Counted from the stretch's first letter, positions 46,914-57,022 are shown. The stretch: 64,000 nucleotides of DNA from Qipengyuania vulgaris (GCA_000756795.1 CCSI01000005.1:1-64000), one strand, 5' to 3'. The notes: generated by a model not told the origin, from the sequence alone. Numbers and translations: made by a program.

Positions 46914-49091
46914 TCAAACAAAGCTGTAGGGGTCGACGTCGATTGCCACGCGCACGCCGGGCGGGTGGTCGATTTGGCCTAGCCAGCGGCGGATGACGTC
47001 CTGTAGCTGGACGCTACGGCGCGCGTTCATCAGCAGGCGGTAGCGGTAGCGACCGCGCAGCTGGGCCATGGGGGCGGGAGCGGGGCCGAGGATCATGCAG
47101 TCGGCAACGTCTGGGCGTGTATCGCCGATCCGGCGCGCAGCCTCGCGCGCTTCGGCCTCGTCTTCGGATGACACGATGATCGAGGCCCAGCGACCGAAGG
47201 GCGGGGCGCCGGCATCGCGGCGCATCTCGGTTTCGGCAGTGTAGAAAGCGTCGCGGTTTCCGGCGGCGAGCGCGGCGATGACGCTCGCCTCGGGATGGCG
47301 TGTCTGGATCAGCACCTCGCCCGGTTTCGCGCCGCGTCCGGCACGGCCTGCGACCTGCGCGACCTGCTGGTAGGTGCGCTCGCCTGCGCGCAGGTCCCCG
47401 CCTTCGAGGCCGAGATCGGCGTCGACCACGCCGACCAGCGTCAATTCGGGGAAGTGAAAGCCCTTGGTGACGAGCTGCGTACCGACGATCACGTCGATCT
47501 CGCCCGCATCGACCATGGCAATGAATTCAGCAGCGCGGCCAGGCGAATTGAGCGTGTCCGAGGTCGCCACGAAAACGCGCGCTTCGGGCAGGCGCTCGGC
47601 CACTTCGTCGGCGATCCGCTCGACGCCGGGACCGCAGGCTACGAGGCAATCAGGTTCGCCGCATTCCTGGCAGGCGGCGGGGCTCGGCGCTTCGTGCCCG
47701 CAGTGGTGGCAGGCGAGGCGGCGGGTGAAGCGGTGCTCGACCAGCCAGGCGCTGCAATTGGGGCACTGGTAGCGGAAACCGCAGTTGCGGCAGAGCGTCA
47801 GCGGCGCATAGCCGCGGCGGTTTAGGAAGAGCAGCGACTGTTCGCCGCGCTCCAGCCTCTCGGCAATTCCGTCGACCAGCCGCTGGGCGAGCCACATGCC
47901 GTGCGGCGGCTTCTCCTCCTTGAGATCGATCGTGTCGATATCGGGCAATTGCGCACCGCCGAAGCGGCTGGGCAGGTCGACCTTCGAATAGATCCCGCTC
48001 TCGGCCATCTGCAGGCTCTCGAGTGCGGGCGTGGCGCTGGCGAGGATGATGGGAAAGCCTTCGAAATGCGCCCGCATCACGGCGACATCGCGCGCGTTGT
48101 AGCGCACGCCGTCCTCTTGCTTGAAACTGGTCTCATGCGCTTCATCGACGACGATGAGGCCGAGCTTGGCGAAGGGCAGGAACAGCGCCGAACGTGCGCC
48201 CACCACCACTTGCGCTGTCCCGCTCGCCACCGCGCGCCACGCGCGGCGACGTTCGGTCGATTTGAGCGAGGAGTGCCACAGCACGGGCTTGGTCCCGAAG
48301 CGCTCCTCGAAGCGGTGGAGGAAGTTCTCGGTCAGCGCGATTTCGGGGAGGAGCACCAGCACTTGCCGCCCCATCCTGAGCGCCTCGGCGACGGGTTCGA
48401 AATAGGTCTCGGTCTTGCCCGAGCCGGTCACCCCGTCGAGCAGGAAGGGCGCGAATTTCGCGTCCCGGACTGCGGCAGAGAAGATGTCGGAAGCTTCGCG
48501 CTGCTGTTCGCTCAACTCGACTTGCGCGAAATCTGGACGTGCCTCGTCATAGGGCCGGTCGCAATCGACCTCGACCGGTTCGAGCACGCCGTGATTCACC
48601 AGCCCGCGCAAAACGCCATCCGACACTCCGGCGATGCCTGCCAGTTCGCGAATGGTCGCCTGTTCTCCCTCCAGCGCCTCCATCGCCGCCAGCCGCTGCG
48701 GTGTCATGCGTTCGGGCATCCCGCCGGTGAGGCGATATTCGGTGATGCTCGCGGGGCCCTTGAGCGCGCCGCCCGAGGATAGCGCCATCCGGGCCACGCT
48801 GGCGAGCGAGGCGACGTAATAGTCGGCGGTCCATTCGATGAGGCGGCGCAGCGGCGCAGGCAGGGGCGGTATCGGGTACAAGCCCCTGAGGGGGCGAAGT
48901 TTCTCCGCCGGAACGTCTGTGCCGGGCAGCCGTTCAGCCTCCCAGACGATACCGATGACGGTGCGCGGGCCAAGCGGGCATTCGACCACCTGGCCCAGCT
49001 CGACCGCCATGCCGTCCGGCACTTTGTAATCCAGCGGGCCGAGCGCGGCATTGAGGACGAGGCAGCGGACACGGTTCATCTGGCGGCTCAT
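46914..49091 (-). CDS. priA: Primosomal replication-restart helicase PriA
   Basis: The 725-residue helicase has an N-terminal 3'-DNA-binding domain (CLVLNAALGPLDYKVPDGMAVELGQVVECPLG), Walker A DGVTGSGKTETY, the DEAH box VVDEAHETSF, and the cysteine-rich zinc region (CRNCGFRYQCPNCSAWL, CHHCGHEAPSPAACQECGEPDC). It reloads the replisome on stalled forks. It diverges from the DUF4197 gene, from which it is separated by only 54 bases. Confidence 0.97.
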   Translation of the reverse strand: MSRQMNRVRCLVLNAALGPLDYKVPDGMAVELGQVVECPLGPRTVIGIVWEAERLPGTDVPAEKLRPLRGLYPIPPLPAPLRRLIEWTADYYVASLASVARMALSSGGALKGPASITEYRLTGGMPERMTPQRLAAMEALEGEQATIRELAGIAGVSDGVLRGLVNHGVLEPVEVDCDRPYDEARPDFAQVELSEQQREASDIFSAAVRDAKFAPFLLDGVTGSGKTETYFEPVAEALRMGRQVLVLLPEIALTENFLHRFEERFGTKPVLWHSSLKSTERRRAWRAVASGTAQVVVGARSALFLPFAKLGLIVVDEAHETSFKQEDGVRYNARDVAVMRAHFEGFPIILASATPALESLQMAESGIYSKVDLPSRFGGAQLPDIDTIDLKEEKPPHGMWLAQRLVDGIAERLERGEQSLLFLNRRGYAPLTLCRNCGFRYQCPNCSAWLVEHRFTRRLACHHCGHEAPSPAACQECGEPDCLVACGPGVERIADEVAERLPEARVFVATSDTLNSPGRAAEFIAMVDAGEIDVIVGTQLVTKGFHFPELTLVGVVDADLGLEGGDLRAGERTYQQVAQVAGRAGRGAKPGEVLIQTRHPEASVIAALAAGNRDAFYTAETEMRRDAGAPPFGRWASIIVSSEDEAEAREAARRIGDTRPDVADCMILGPAPAPMAQLRGRYRYRLLMNARRSVQLQDVIRRWLGQIDHPPGVRVAIDVDPYSFV

Positions 49092-49145
49092 ATGGAGCGG
49101 CTACCCATGACGAAACAAGGGTGGGACTTTGTGAGGAGTACAATA

Positions 49146-49841
49146 ATGACCGATATTCTCGTGAAACCCACCGGCCGCAGGGCTTTCCTCGGCGGAATAG
49201 GCCTTGGCGGCGCAGGCCTTGCCTTGTCGGGGTGCGCCGGCATCCCCGGCTTCAGCATGGTCGATGCCGTCCAGCGCATCCTGTTCCTTTCCAGCGACCG
49301 CGCCTTTTCGCGCATGCTCAACGCAGGCGGTTTCTGGGACCAACAAGTGGCAACGCTTGGCCTCAACAACCTGCTCGGCACGCGCGGCGATATCCTCTCC
49401 AGCATTCTCACCTCGGCCATCTTCAAGAACCGGTTGCAGGATGCGATGGCCGACGTGGCCTACGAAGGCGCTGAACGCGCTGCTCCGCTAGTGACAGAAG
49501 CCGTGCGCACCATCGGCATCCGCAACGCCATCGATCTCGTCAACGGCGGGCCAACTGCGGCAACTGCCTTCCTGCGGGCCTCGATGGGCACCTCGCTGGT
49601 CGAAGCGATGGTCCCCGAACTCGGCGATGCGATGCGCGTGGCGAGCGACCCGCTGGTCGGCCAGCTTGTTTCCGCGCTGACGGGCGTGAACTTCACCAAT
49701 GCCACCACCCGCTTCGCGACCAATCTCGACGACACCATCTGGCGCGAAATCGGCGTGGAAGAAGCTGCCATCCGCCGCGACCCGCAATCCACCCGCGACC
49801 CGCTCATCATCGGCGTGTTCGGAGCCGGTTCGCGTCTCTGA
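49146..49841 (+). CDS. DUF4197 lipoprotein with Tat-like signal
   Basis: The 231-residue protein begins with KPTGRRAFLGGIGLGGAGLALSGC: a twin-Arg motif (Arg11-Arg12) followed by a hydrophobic run and a lipobox Cys30, so a Tat-exported lipoprotein is likely. The rest is the all-helical DUF4197 domain (FLSSDRAFSRMLNAGGFWDQQVATLGLNN...GVNFTNATTRFATNLDDTIWREIGVEEAAIRRDP). ATG 49146 follows GAGGAG. Function unknown. The next gene starts 22 bases later. Confidence 0.85.
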   Translation: MTDILVKPTGRRAFLGGIGLGGAGLALSGCAGIPGFSMVDAVQRILFLSSDRAFSRMLNAGGFWDQQVATLGLNNLLGTRGDILSSILTSAIFKNRLQDAMADVAYEGAERAAPLVTEAVRTIGIRNAIDLVNGGPTAATAFLRASMGTSLVEAMVPELGDAMRVASDPLVGQLVSALTGVNFTNATTRFATNLDDTIWREIGVEEAAIRRDPQSTRDPLIIGVFGAGSRL

Positions 49842-49863
49842 CGAAAACTGGCATGGTCGGGCG

Positions 49864-50679
49864 ATGAGATTCGCAGTCCCTTCGCTCGCCATGCTCCTCG
49901 CCGCCTGCACCAGCGTGCCGACTGCATCGCCAGCCGAGCGCGAATATGGCGTGCAGCTCTACCACCTGCGCGAACAAATGGCCGCTGACCCGCTGGGCAC
50001 GCTCCGGCAGGTGCAGAAGGCGGGTTTCGATAGCGTCGAATATGTCGGCACCTATTCGGTACCGCAGGAGCGTCTCTGCGAAGAAACGCGCCGCCTCGGC
50101 CTCGATGTGGCAGCCGTCCATGCCGATTGGCGACAATTGCGCGACGACCCTGCAGCCGCAGTCGTATCGGCCAAGGCGGCCTGCGCCGATACCATCATTC
50201 TCGCCTGGATACCGCCTGAAGAGCGGCAGACGCTGGCCCAATGGCGCGAATGGATTGGCTTTCTCAACATTGCCGCACGCGAGGCAAAAGCGCAGGGTCT
50301 CGCTTTTGCCTATCACCCGCATGACTTCGAGTTCATCGCCGTCGATGGCGTACGACCCATCGACCTGATGCTGGCCGGATTCGACCCGCTGATTGCCTTT
50401 GAACTCGACACATACTGGGCGCAGAAAGGCGGGCAGGATCCGCTCGAATTCCTGCGCGAGAACGAGGGCCGCATCACGCACCTTCACCTGAAAGACTATG
50501 CCGCAGACGGGAGCATGGCCGATGTCGGCAGCGGCACGCTGGACTTCGTCGACATCCTCGCCGAGGCGCGCCGACAGGGTATTCGCCACTACCTCGTCGA
50601 GCGTGACGACGCGCCCGATGTGTGGGAGAGCCTCGCCAACAGCCTTGACTCGCTGCGCGCCATGCCCTTGCAGCGATAG
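49864..50679 (+). CDS. TIM-barrel sugar-phosphate isomerase/AP-endonuclease-2-like lipoprotein
   Basis: The 271-residue protein carries a lipobox (LLAACTS, Cys15). The remainder is a xylose-isomerase-like TIM barrel: [37 protein letters not shown] at the N terminus, [20 protein letters not shown] and THLHLKDY supply the usual metal-site His, Asp and Glu. An exported member of this normally cytoplasmic fold could act on periplasmic sugars. The start ATG at 49864 is chosen for the signal. Confidence 0.8.
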   Translation: MRFAVPSLAMLLAACTSVPTASPAEREYGVQLYHLREQMAADPLGTLRQVQKAGFDSVEYVGTYSVPQERLCEETRRLGLDVAAVHADWRQLRDDPAAAVVSAKAACADTIILAWIPPEERQTLAQWREWIGFLNIAAREAKAQGLAFAYHPHDFEFIAVDGVRPIDLMLAGFDPLIAFELDTYWAQKGGQDPLEFLRENEGRITHLHLKDYAADGSMADVGSGTLDFVDILAEARRQGIRHYLVERDDAPDVWESLANSLDSLRAMPLQR

Positions 50680-50711
50680 CGAACATCCATCCCCTGCCGG
50701 AGCGCATCCAC

Positions 50712-51368
50712 ATGAAATTCTTCGTCGACACCGCAGACATCGCTGACATCAAGGAAATGGCCGACACCGGCCTCCTCGACGGCGTGACCACCAACCCCTC
50801 GCTGATCGCCAAGTCGGGCCGTGACTTCATGGAAGTGACCAAGGAAATCTGCGGTATCGTCGATGGCCCGGTCAGCGCCGAAGTCGTCGCTCTCGATCAC
50901 GAGACGATGATGAAGGAAGCCGAGACCCTGCGGAAGATCGCGGATAATGTCTGCATCAAGGTCCCGCTCACGATCGACGGCCTCAAGACCTGCAAGAAGC
51001 TGACCAGCGACGGCACGATGGTCAACGTCACCTTGTGCTTCTCGGCCAACCAGGCGCTCCTCGCAGCCAAGGCTGGCGCGACCTTCGTTTCCCCCTTCGT
51101 CGGCCGTCATGACGACAATGGCTTCAACGGCATGGACCTCATCCGCGATATCCGCACGATTTACGACAAATATCCCGGCTTCACGACCGAGATCCTCGTC
51201 GCCTCCATCCGCAATCCGGTACACGTGCTCGAAAGCGCGCGCATCGGCGCCGATGTCGCCACCATGCCGCCCGCGGTCATCAAGGGCCTCTTCAAACACT
51301 TCCTGACCGACAAGGGCATCGAAGGCTTCACCAAGGATTGGGAAAAGACTGGCCAGTCGATACTTTAA
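50712..51368 (+). CDS. fsa: Small transaldolase / fructose-6-phosphate aldolase
   Basis: The 218-residue enzyme is the short transaldolase (TalC/FSA) class. [33 protein letters not shown] is diagnostic, and the Schiff-base Lys83 is in [34 protein letters not shown] forms the barrel core. Whether it acts as transaldolase or fructose-6-phosphate aldolase cannot be settled from sequence alone; transaldolase in the pentose-phosphate pathway is the more common role. A separate ATG at 50712. Confidence 0.9.
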   Translation: MKFFVDTADIADIKEMADTGLLDGVTTNPSLIAKSGRDFMEVTKEICGIVDGPVSAEVVALDHETMMKEAETLRKIADNVCIKVPLTIDGLKTCKKLTSDGTMVNVTLCFSANQALLAAKAGATFVSPFVGRHDDNGFNGMDLIRDIRTIYDKYPGFTTEILVASIRNPVHVLESARIGADVATMPPAVIKGLFKHFLTDKGIEGFTKDWEKTGQSIL

Positions 51369-51374
51369 GAGTGT

Positions 51375-51443
51375 GTCCCAGCGAAGGCTGGGACCTCGTT
51401 CGGCCTCGCGCCACACCGCATGAGACCCCAGCCTCCGCTGGGG
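51375..51443. repeat. Two-hairpin palindromic repeat between fsa and cobT
   Basis: GTCCCAGC (51375-51382) pairs with GCTGGGAC (51387-51394) around GAAG, and CCCCAGC (51426-51432) with GCTGGGG (51437-51443) around CTCC. The two hairpins are related to each other (CCCAGC/GCTGGG core) and lie 31 bases apart. Both loops are four bases. The unit resembles the 36135 and 2030 elements in plan, not sequence. Confidence 0.75.
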
Positions 51444-51455
51444 ATCAGGAGATAG

Positions 51456-53282
51456 ATGAGCGACCAGACTCCCCTCGACCTGTTCAAGCAGGCCCTGACC
51501 GGCACGGCCCGCGCTATCGCGCGCGAGCCGGAGGTCGAGGTTGCGTGGAGCGCGGACAGTCCGGCCCAGTCGGGCAAGAACTTCCGCGTCCCGCTGCCCG
51601 GCCGCAACTTGCCGCCCGACCAGGCGCGGGAAGCTCGTGGCTTTGCCGACAGTTTCGCGCTCAAGCTGCGTCACCATAACGAAGCGATGCACGCCAAGGG
51701 TGCACCGCCCGAACCCATCGCGCGTGCTTGTTACGACGCCATCGAGCGGGTGCGCTACGAGGCGGTGGGTTCGACCCGCTATTCGGGCATGCGCGACAAT
51801 CTCGATGCGGCGGTCGAATTGCGTACTGCCACAGACCCCATCGGGCGGGCGGAAACCGCCAAGGATGTGCCGCTACCCACCGCGCTTTCGCTCATGCTGC
51901 GCGAGGCGTTGACCGGCGAGCCCATCCCCGATCGCGCCAAGCCCGGCGTCGACATGGTGCGCGAGGAAATCAGCTCGCGCATCGGCACCGACATGGAAGA
52001 CCTCGCGGGCGCGCTCGATGACCAGCGCGCCTTCCAGGACCTCACGCTCGACATGCTGCGGCATCTCGAACTCACCCTGCCCGACACGCCCGAGGACGAG
52101 GGCAAGGAAGACGGCGAGGACGAGGAAGGCGATACGCCCGAAGACGACCAGGACACTGACGAGGAAGACGAGGGCGACGCGCAGCCGCAGGAAAGCGATG
52201 CTCGCGGCGAAGTCGTCGACGGCGAGGCCGATGGCGATGCCGAACAGGAGGTCGAGGGCGAGCAGGAAATGTCCGATGGCGATCCTTCGGACGAGGATGG
52301 CGAGGGCATGCAGCCCGTCCGTCCGAACCGCCCGTGGACCGACCTGCCCGAAGAGTTCAACTACAAGGCCTATACCGACAAGTTCGACGAGGTGATCGAA
52401 GCGCCCGAGCTTTGCGATAGCGAAGAGCTCGACCGGCTGCGCGCTTATCTCGACAGCCAGCTTGCCGGGCTTCAGGGCGTGGTGACGCGGCTTGCCAACC
52501 GCCTCCAGCGCCGCCTGATGGCGCAGCAGAACCGCAGCTGGGATTTCGACCAGGAAGAAGGGCTGCTGGATGCCGCGCGCCTCACCCGCGTGGTCGTCAG
52601 CCCCGGCCACGCACTCTCCTACAAGATCGAGCGCGATACCGAGTTCAAGGACACGGTCGTCACCCTGCTGATCGACAATTCGGGCTCTATGCGCGGGCGG
52701 CCGATCAGCATTGCCGCGATCAGCGCCGACATCATGGCGCGCACGCTCGAACGCTGCGGTGTGAAGACCGAAATTTTGGGCTTCACCACACGCGCGTGGA
52801 AAGGCGGGCAGAGTCGCGAGGCATGGCTTGCCGATGGCCGCCCCGCCGATCCGGGCCGCCTCAACGATCTGCGCCACATCATCTACAAGAAGGCCGACGA
52901 ACCATGGCGCCGCGCGCGCCGCAATCTCGGCCTGATGATGCGCGAAGGTCTGCTGAAGGAAAACATCGACGGCGAAGCGCTCCTCTGGGCGCATACCCGC
53001 CTGCTCGCCCGCCCCGAAGACCGCCGCATCCTGCTCGTGATTTCGGACGGCGCGCCAGTTGACGACAGCACTCTAAGCGTGAACCAGGCGGGCTATCTCG
53101 AAGGGCACCTGCGCAAGGTGATCGAATGGATCGAGAAGCAAAGCCCCGTCCAGCTCGCCGCCATCGGCATCGGCCATGACGTGACCCGCTACTACAAGCG
53201 CTCGGTGACGATTATGGACGTGGAACAGCTCGGCGGCACGATTATTGAGCAGCTTGCGGGATTGTTCGAGGTGGAGGGATAG
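51456..53282 (+). CDS. cobT: Cobaltochelatase subunit CobT
   Basis: The 608-residue protein is the large MIDAS-containing subunit of the aerobic cobaltochelatase. The N-terminal CobT domain (about 1-215) leads to a very acidic linker (about 210-290, Asp/Glu-rich). The VWA domain follows with the MIDAS motif DNSGSM at about residue 407, and [13 protein letters not shown] near 530. With the AAA+ CobS it drives cobalt insertion into hydrogenobyrinic acid diamide by CobN. Neither cobS nor cobN is in the window. ATG 51456. The next gene begins directly after the stop. Confidence 0.95.
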   Translation: MSDQTPLDLFKQALTGTARAIAREPEVEVAWSADSPAQSGKNFRVPLPGRNLPPDQAREARGFADSFALKLRHHNEAMHAKGAPPEPIARACYDAIERVRYEAVGSTRYSGMRDNLDAAVELRTATDPIGRAETAKDVPLPTALSLMLREALTGEPIPDRAKPGVDMVREEISSRIGTDMEDLAGALDDQRAFQDLTLDMLRHLELTLPDTPEDEGKEDGEDEEGDTPEDDQDTDEEDEGDAQPQESDARGEVVDGEADGDAEQEVEGEQEMSDGDPSDEDGEGMQPVRPNRPWTDLPEEFNYKAYTDKFDEVIEAPELCDSEELDRLRAYLDSQLAGLQGVVTRLANRLQRRLMAQQNRSWDFDQEEGLLDAARLTRVVVSPGHALSYKIERDTEFKDTVVTLLIDNSGSMRGRPISIAAISADIMARTLERCGVKTEILGFTTRAWKGGQSREAWLADGRPADPGRLNDLRHIIYKKADEPWRRARRNLGLMMREGLLKENIDGEALLWAHTRLLARPEDRRILLVISDGAPVDDSTLSVNQAGYLEGHLRKVIEWIEKQSPVQLAAIGIGHDVTRYYKRSVTIMDVEQLGGTIIEQLAGLFEVEG

Positions 53283-53456
53283 ATGGACTGGGTAATGTTA
53301 ATCGTGGCGCTTCCGATATTCATCCTGTCGGTACGCAAGGTCTTGGAGCCTGCCCCCGCTCCAATGACGCCGCCAACCGCGAAACTGCCCCGTTGGGTGG
53401 GATACGTTGGTGTTGTCATCGGACTGGTCATGATTGGCCAAGCAGTGATGCGATGA
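53283..53456 (+). CDS. 57-residue small membrane protein
   Basis: Begins at the base following the cobT stop and ends with TGA at 53454-53456 overlapping the nitroreductase ATG. Two hydrophobic helices (MDWVMLIVALPIFILSV and VGYVGVVIGLVMIGQAVM) are separated by a Pro-rich loop. Short and without a known family, but the tight coupling on both sides supports expression. Confidence 0.65.
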   Translation: MDWVMLIVALPIFILSVRKVLEPAPAPMTPPTAKLPRWVGYVGVVIGLVMIGQAVMR

Positions 53457-54124
53457 CCCCCACCGAAGCCGTCCAGTCCCGCCGCTCCGTCCGCGCCTTC
53501 ACCGACCAGCCGGTCGATCGCGAAACGCTCACCCGCGTGCTCGAAAAGGCGCAGCGTTCGCCTTCGGGCGGGAATGTCCAGCCGTGGAATGCCGTCATCC
53601 TCACCGGCGAGCCGATGCAGGCGCTGTTCGACCGGGTGGCGCAGGAATTTCCCAAGGGGCGCGAGGCGCTGAAGCCCGAATACGATATCTATCCCAAGGG
53701 CCTCGACGGCGCCTACGAGGAGCGCCGCTTCGGCGTGGGCGAGGACATGTACGCCTCGCTCGGCATCACGCGCGAGGACAAGGCCAAGCGCCTCATGTGG
53801 TTCGCCAACAACTTCCGCGCCTTCGGGGCTCCGGTGCTGATGCTGGTCCACACGCCCAAATACATGGGCCCGCCGCAGTGGAGCGATATCGGCATGTGGC
53901 TTCAGACCATCATGCTGCTGCTGCGCGAGGAAGGGCTCGACTCTTGCGCGCAGGAAGCCTGGGCCGCCTACAGCCCGCAGGTGCGCGAGATGGTCGATAT
54001 TCCCGAGGACCACATCTTCTTCTGCGGCATGGCCATCGGCTACCGCGACCCGGATGCGCCGGTGAACAACTTCGACGTGAAACGCGCCAGCCTCGACGAA
54101 TCAGTGCGCTGGGAGGGTTGGTGA
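53453..54124 (+). CDS. Nitroreductase-family FMN oxidoreductase
   Basis: The 223-residue protein has the nitroreductase fold: SRRSVRAFTDQPVDRETLTRVLEKAQRSPSGGNVQPWNAVILTG is the N-terminal FMN-binding arm, and the C-terminal GMAIGYRDPDAPVNNFDVKRASLDESVRW closes the cofactor site. It would reduce nitro compounds, quinones or enones with NAD(P)H. ATG 53453 overlaps the preceding stop as ATGA, so the three genes cobT-small membrane-nitroreductase are coupled. Confidence 0.9.
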   Translation: MTPTEAVQSRRSVRAFTDQPVDRETLTRVLEKAQRSPSGGNVQPWNAVILTGEPMQALFDRVAQEFPKGREALKPEYDIYPKGLDGAYEERRFGVGEDMYASLGITREDKAKRLMWFANNFRAFGAPVLMLVHTPKYMGPPQWSDIGMWLQTIMLLLREEGLDSCAQEAWAAYSPQVREMVDIPEDHIFFCGMAIGYRDPDAPVNNFDVKRASLDESVRWEGW

Positions 54125-54138
54125 GGCCTAGGGCTGGC

Positions 54139-54214
54139 CTTCGACAGGCTCAGGCCGAACGGGTCCGGCACTAAGAGGCAATAACAACATCCGTTCGCGC
54201 TGAGCTTGTCGAAG
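54139..54214. repeat. 24-bp inverted repeat pair upstream of cysS
   Basis: The arm at 54139-54162 (starting CTTCGACAGGCTCAG) and the arm at 54191-54214 are inverted copies with 3 mismatches in 24 positions, separated by 28 bases. The unit lies between the nitroreductase stop and cysS and could fold into a long hairpin. The CTTCGACAAGCTCAG core is a widely dispersed proteobacterial repeat, a statement from memory. Confidence 0.8.
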
Positions 54215-54240
54215 CGCAGCCACCAACCTATGCGCCATCC

Positions 54241-55689
54241 ATGACCGAATTGCCGCTCAAGCTGTTCAACTCGCTCACCCGCGAGATCGAGACCTTCACC
54301 CCCGTCCACCCGGGCGAGGCGCGTGTCTACACTTGCGGTCCGACGGTCTACAACTACCCTCACATCGGCAATATGCGCGCCTATGTCTTTGCCGACATTC
54401 TGGGGCGTACGCTGAGCTGGAAGGGCTACGACCTCACCCACGTCATCAACATCACCGACGTCGGCCACCTGACCGACGATGCGGATGCGGGCGAGGACAA
54501 GATGGAAAAGATGGCCGCGGAGAAGGCGCAGTCGATCTGGGACATCGCGAAGCACTATACGGAGGCCTATTGGGCCGATGTGAAGGCATTGAACATCCGC
54601 CAGCCGGCCAAGTGGTCGGTCGCCACCGATTACATCGACGAAATGATCGAGTTCGCAAAAGGCATCGCCGACAAGCACTGCTACGAGCTCGAAAGTGGGC
54701 TCTACTTCGACGTCTCGACTATCCAGGATTACGGCAAGCTGGCCCGCGCGGTCACCGAGGAAGGCGAGGGCCGCATCGACACGGTCGAGGGCAAGCGCAA
54801 CGCCGCCGACTTCGCGATCTGGCGCAAGACGCCGGAAGGCGAGAAGCGCCAAATGGAATGGGATTCGCCTTGGGGGAAGGGCGCTCCGGGCTGGCATCTC
54901 GAATGCTCGGTCATGGGCGGCAAGCTGCTCGGCTTTCCTTTCGACATCCACACCGGCGGGATCGACCACCGCGAGATCCACCACCCCAACGAGATCGCCC
55001 AGAACCAGGCGCATTGCTGCACCAACGGCCTCGACGTGGCCGAAAACAGCGGGGCGCGCATCTGGATGCACAACAACTTCCTCGTCGAGCGCAGCGGCAA
55101 GATGAGCAAGAGCGCGGGCGAGTTCCTCCGCCTGCAGCTGCTGATCGACAAAGGCTATCACCCGCTCGCCTACCGCATGATGTGCCTGCAGGCGCATTAT
55201 CGCAGCGAGCTGGAATTCAGCTGGGACGGCCTTCAGGCGGCACTTACCCGCCTGAAGCGCATCCTCATGGCGGTCGAGCGGTTGAAGGACGAGGTGGCAG
55301 GCGATCCCTCGCACCAGAAGTTCGCGCCCATGCGCGAGAAGTTCGACACGGCAATCTCGGATGATCTCAACACGCCGATCGCGCTGGTCGCGCTCGAAGA
55401 GGCGCTAGCGGTGAAGAAGGTCGATGGCGGCGTGAAACGCGCGGTGATCGAGGAGATGGACCGCGTCCTCGGCCTCGACCTCTTCGGCCTCAGCCGCGAG
55501 GACCTGCGCATCCGGCCGAGGACCGCCGAGATCAGCGATGCCGAGATCGAAGCCGAGCTCATCCGCCGCAAGGAAGCGCGTATCGCCAAGGATTTCGCCA
55601 CCAGCGATGCCATCCGCGAAAGCCTCGCCGCCATGGGCGTAGAGGTGATGGACGGCGATCCGCTCGGCTGGGAGTGGAAGCTCGGCTGA
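54241..55689 (+). CDS. cysS: Cysteinyl-tRNA synthetase
   Basis: The 482-residue class I synthetase shows the HIGH-type motif (YNYPHIGNMRAY), KMSKS (SGKMSKSAGEFLRL), the zinc Cys (CGPTVYN and HLECSVMG) and HHPNEIAQNQAHCC. It charges tRNA-Cys. The C-terminal helical domain ends in VEVMDGDPLGWEWKLG. The ATG at 54241 immediately follows the inverted-repeat element. Downstream the D-2-hydroxyacid dehydrogenase starts 40 bases later. Confidence 0.98.
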   Translation: MTELPLKLFNSLTREIETFTPVHPGEARVYTCGPTVYNYPHIGNMRAYVFADILGRTLSWKGYDLTHVINITDVGHLTDDADAGEDKMEKMAAEKAQSIWDIAKHYTEAYWADVKALNIRQPAKWSVATDYIDEMIEFAKGIADKHCYELESGLYFDVSTIQDYGKLARAVTEEGEGRIDTVEGKRNAADFAIWRKTPEGEKRQMEWDSPWGKGAPGWHLECSVMGGKLLGFPFDIHTGGIDHREIHHPNEIAQNQAHCCTNGLDVAENSGARIWMHNNFLVERSGKMSKSAGEFLRLQLLIDKGYHPLAYRMMCLQAHYRSELEFSWDGLQAALTRLKRILMAVERLKDEVAGDPSHQKFAPMREKFDTAISDDLNTPIALVALEEALAVKKVDGGVKRAVIEEMDRVLGLDLFGLSREDLRIRPRTAEISDAEIEAELIRRKEARIAKDFATSDAIRESLAAMGVEVMDGDPLGWEWKLG

Positions 55690-55729
55690 GTTGCGGTTAG
55701 GGGTGTCTACCAAGAGGAGACGCCCCCGC

Positions 55730-56668
55730 ATGACCAAAGCCGTAATGTCCGCCCTGATCCGCCCGCTGGTGGAGCCGCGCCTGCCAGACTGGGTAGAGCC
55801 CATGTGGTTCATGACCAAGGAGCAGGCGCTGGAAATGGCTCCCGAGGCCGAGATCGGCTGGTTCGACCTCAACGAGAAGGAGCCGATGATCGAGATCGCG
55901 CATGCCGCGGCCAATCTCAAATGGCTGAACTCGATCTACGCGGGTCTCGATTTCCTGCCGCTCGACGTGCTGCAAGAGCGCGGCGTTACCGTGACCAATG
56001 GCGTGGGCATCAACGCGATCACCATTGCCGAATATGTCGTCATGCTGATGCTTGCCCATGCCAAGGGCTATCGCGAGGTGGTGCGGGCGCAGGAGCGCAG
56101 GGAATGGCTGCTCGATAGTCCGGGCAAGCGTGAACTGGCCGGAGAGCGCGTGCTGCTCCTCGGCCTCGGCGCCATCGGGAGCCTCATCAAGACGCGGCTC
56201 GAGGCTTTCGACATGAAGGTCATCCCGGTGCGTCGTTCAGGCGGGGAGGGTGCGCTTCGGCCCGGGGAATGGCGCGAGAAGCTGGGCGAGTTCGACTGGG
56301 TCATCCTCGCCGTGCCCTCGACAGACGAGACCCGCCACATGATCGGCGAAATCGAGCTTGCCGCCATGCGCCCGAACGCCGTGCTGGTGAATATCGCGCG
56401 CGGCGACGTGGTGAAGCAGGAAGACCTTGTCGCGGCACTTGAAGCGAAGAAAATCGAGGCCGCGCTGCTCGATGTCACCGATCCCGAGCCACTGCCCGAG
56501 GGCCATCCGCTGTGGAGCCTCGATAATGCGCAGGTCACCATGCACCTCTCGGGCCGCGCGCAGACCAAAATGTTCCAGCGCTCGGCCGACCGGTTCATCG
56601 ACAATCTCGAACGCTGGAACAGGGGTGAGCCGGTGAGCCCGAAGATGGACCTCGCCGCGGGCTATTAG
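55730..56668 (+). CDS. D-2-hydroxyacid dehydrogenase
   Basis: The 312-residue oxidoreductase has the NAD-binding motif LLLGLGAIGSLIKTRLEAF, the Arg of NIARGDVV, the Glu of TDPEPLPEGHPLW and the catalytic His in VTMHLSGRA. The order matches the D-isomer-specific 2-hydroxyacid dehydrogenase superfamily (glyoxylate/hydroxypyruvate reductase-like). The substrate is uncertain. ATG 55730, eight bases after an AGGAGA site (GAGGAGACGCC). The convergent small gene begins at its stop. Confidence 0.88.
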   Translation: MTKAVMSALIRPLVEPRLPDWVEPMWFMTKEQALEMAPEAEIGWFDLNEKEPMIEIAHAAANLKWLNSIYAGLDFLPLDVLQERGVTVTNGVGINAITIAEYVVMLMLAHAKGYREVVRAQERREWLLDSPGKRELAGERVLLLGLGAIGSLIKTRLEAFDMKVIPVRRSGGEGALRPGEWREKLGEFDWVILAVPSTDETRHMIGEIELAAMRPNAVLVNIARGDVVKQEDLVAALEAKKIEAALLDVTDPEPLPEGHPLWSLDNAQVTMHLSGRAQTKMFQRSADRFIDNLERWNRGEPVSPKMDLAAGY

Positions 56669-57022
56669 TCAGGCATCCTCGAGCAGCAGCAGGTCGCACT
56701 GCACGACCAGCCGCGGGCTGGGCGACAGGCGATGTTCGACTTCGACGATACCGGCATCGGCGACCAGTTGGCCGGGGATGGCGAATTCGTGCTCGGGCAG
56801 GGCGGCGACGAAACGCTCGCCTGCCTCCACCGCCTCCTCGCCCGCGAACAGCAGCGCGACGCTGTGGCGCGTCCCGGCGAAGGTGATACTGGCCCAGGCC
56901 TTCTCGCTGTGCGTGATGACCTGCCCTTGATGCTCGGATAGCACCATCAGCGCGGTGCGCAGCTTGTCACCGGCAGAGCGGCGTGCGCGGGGCGGGCGAG
57001 GGGGCTTACCTTCACTGGACAT
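56669..57022 (-). CDS. Small conserved protein of unknown function (117 aa)
   Basis: Starts at ATG 57022, six bases after AGGAGG. The N terminus is basic and disordered (SSEGKPPRPPRARRS). The remainder predicts an alpha/beta sandwich with the run HSVALLFAGEEAVEAGERFVAALPEHEFAIPGQLVADAGIVEVEHRLSPSPRLVVQCDLLLLEDA. I do not recognise the family. It overlaps the next upstream gene by 11 bases, and the pair faces the S24 regulator, so co-regulation is likely. Confidence 0.65.
   Translation of the reverse strand: MSSEGKPPRPPRARRSAGDKLRTALMVLSEHQGQVITHSEKAWASITFAGTRHSVALLFAGEEAVEAGERFVAALPEHEFAIPGQLVADAGIVEVEHRLSPSPRLVVQCDLLLLEDA

Noticed and set aside
51456-53282. CobT as part of a local cobalamin cluster
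   Set aside because: No other cob gene is in the window; neighbours are unrelated.
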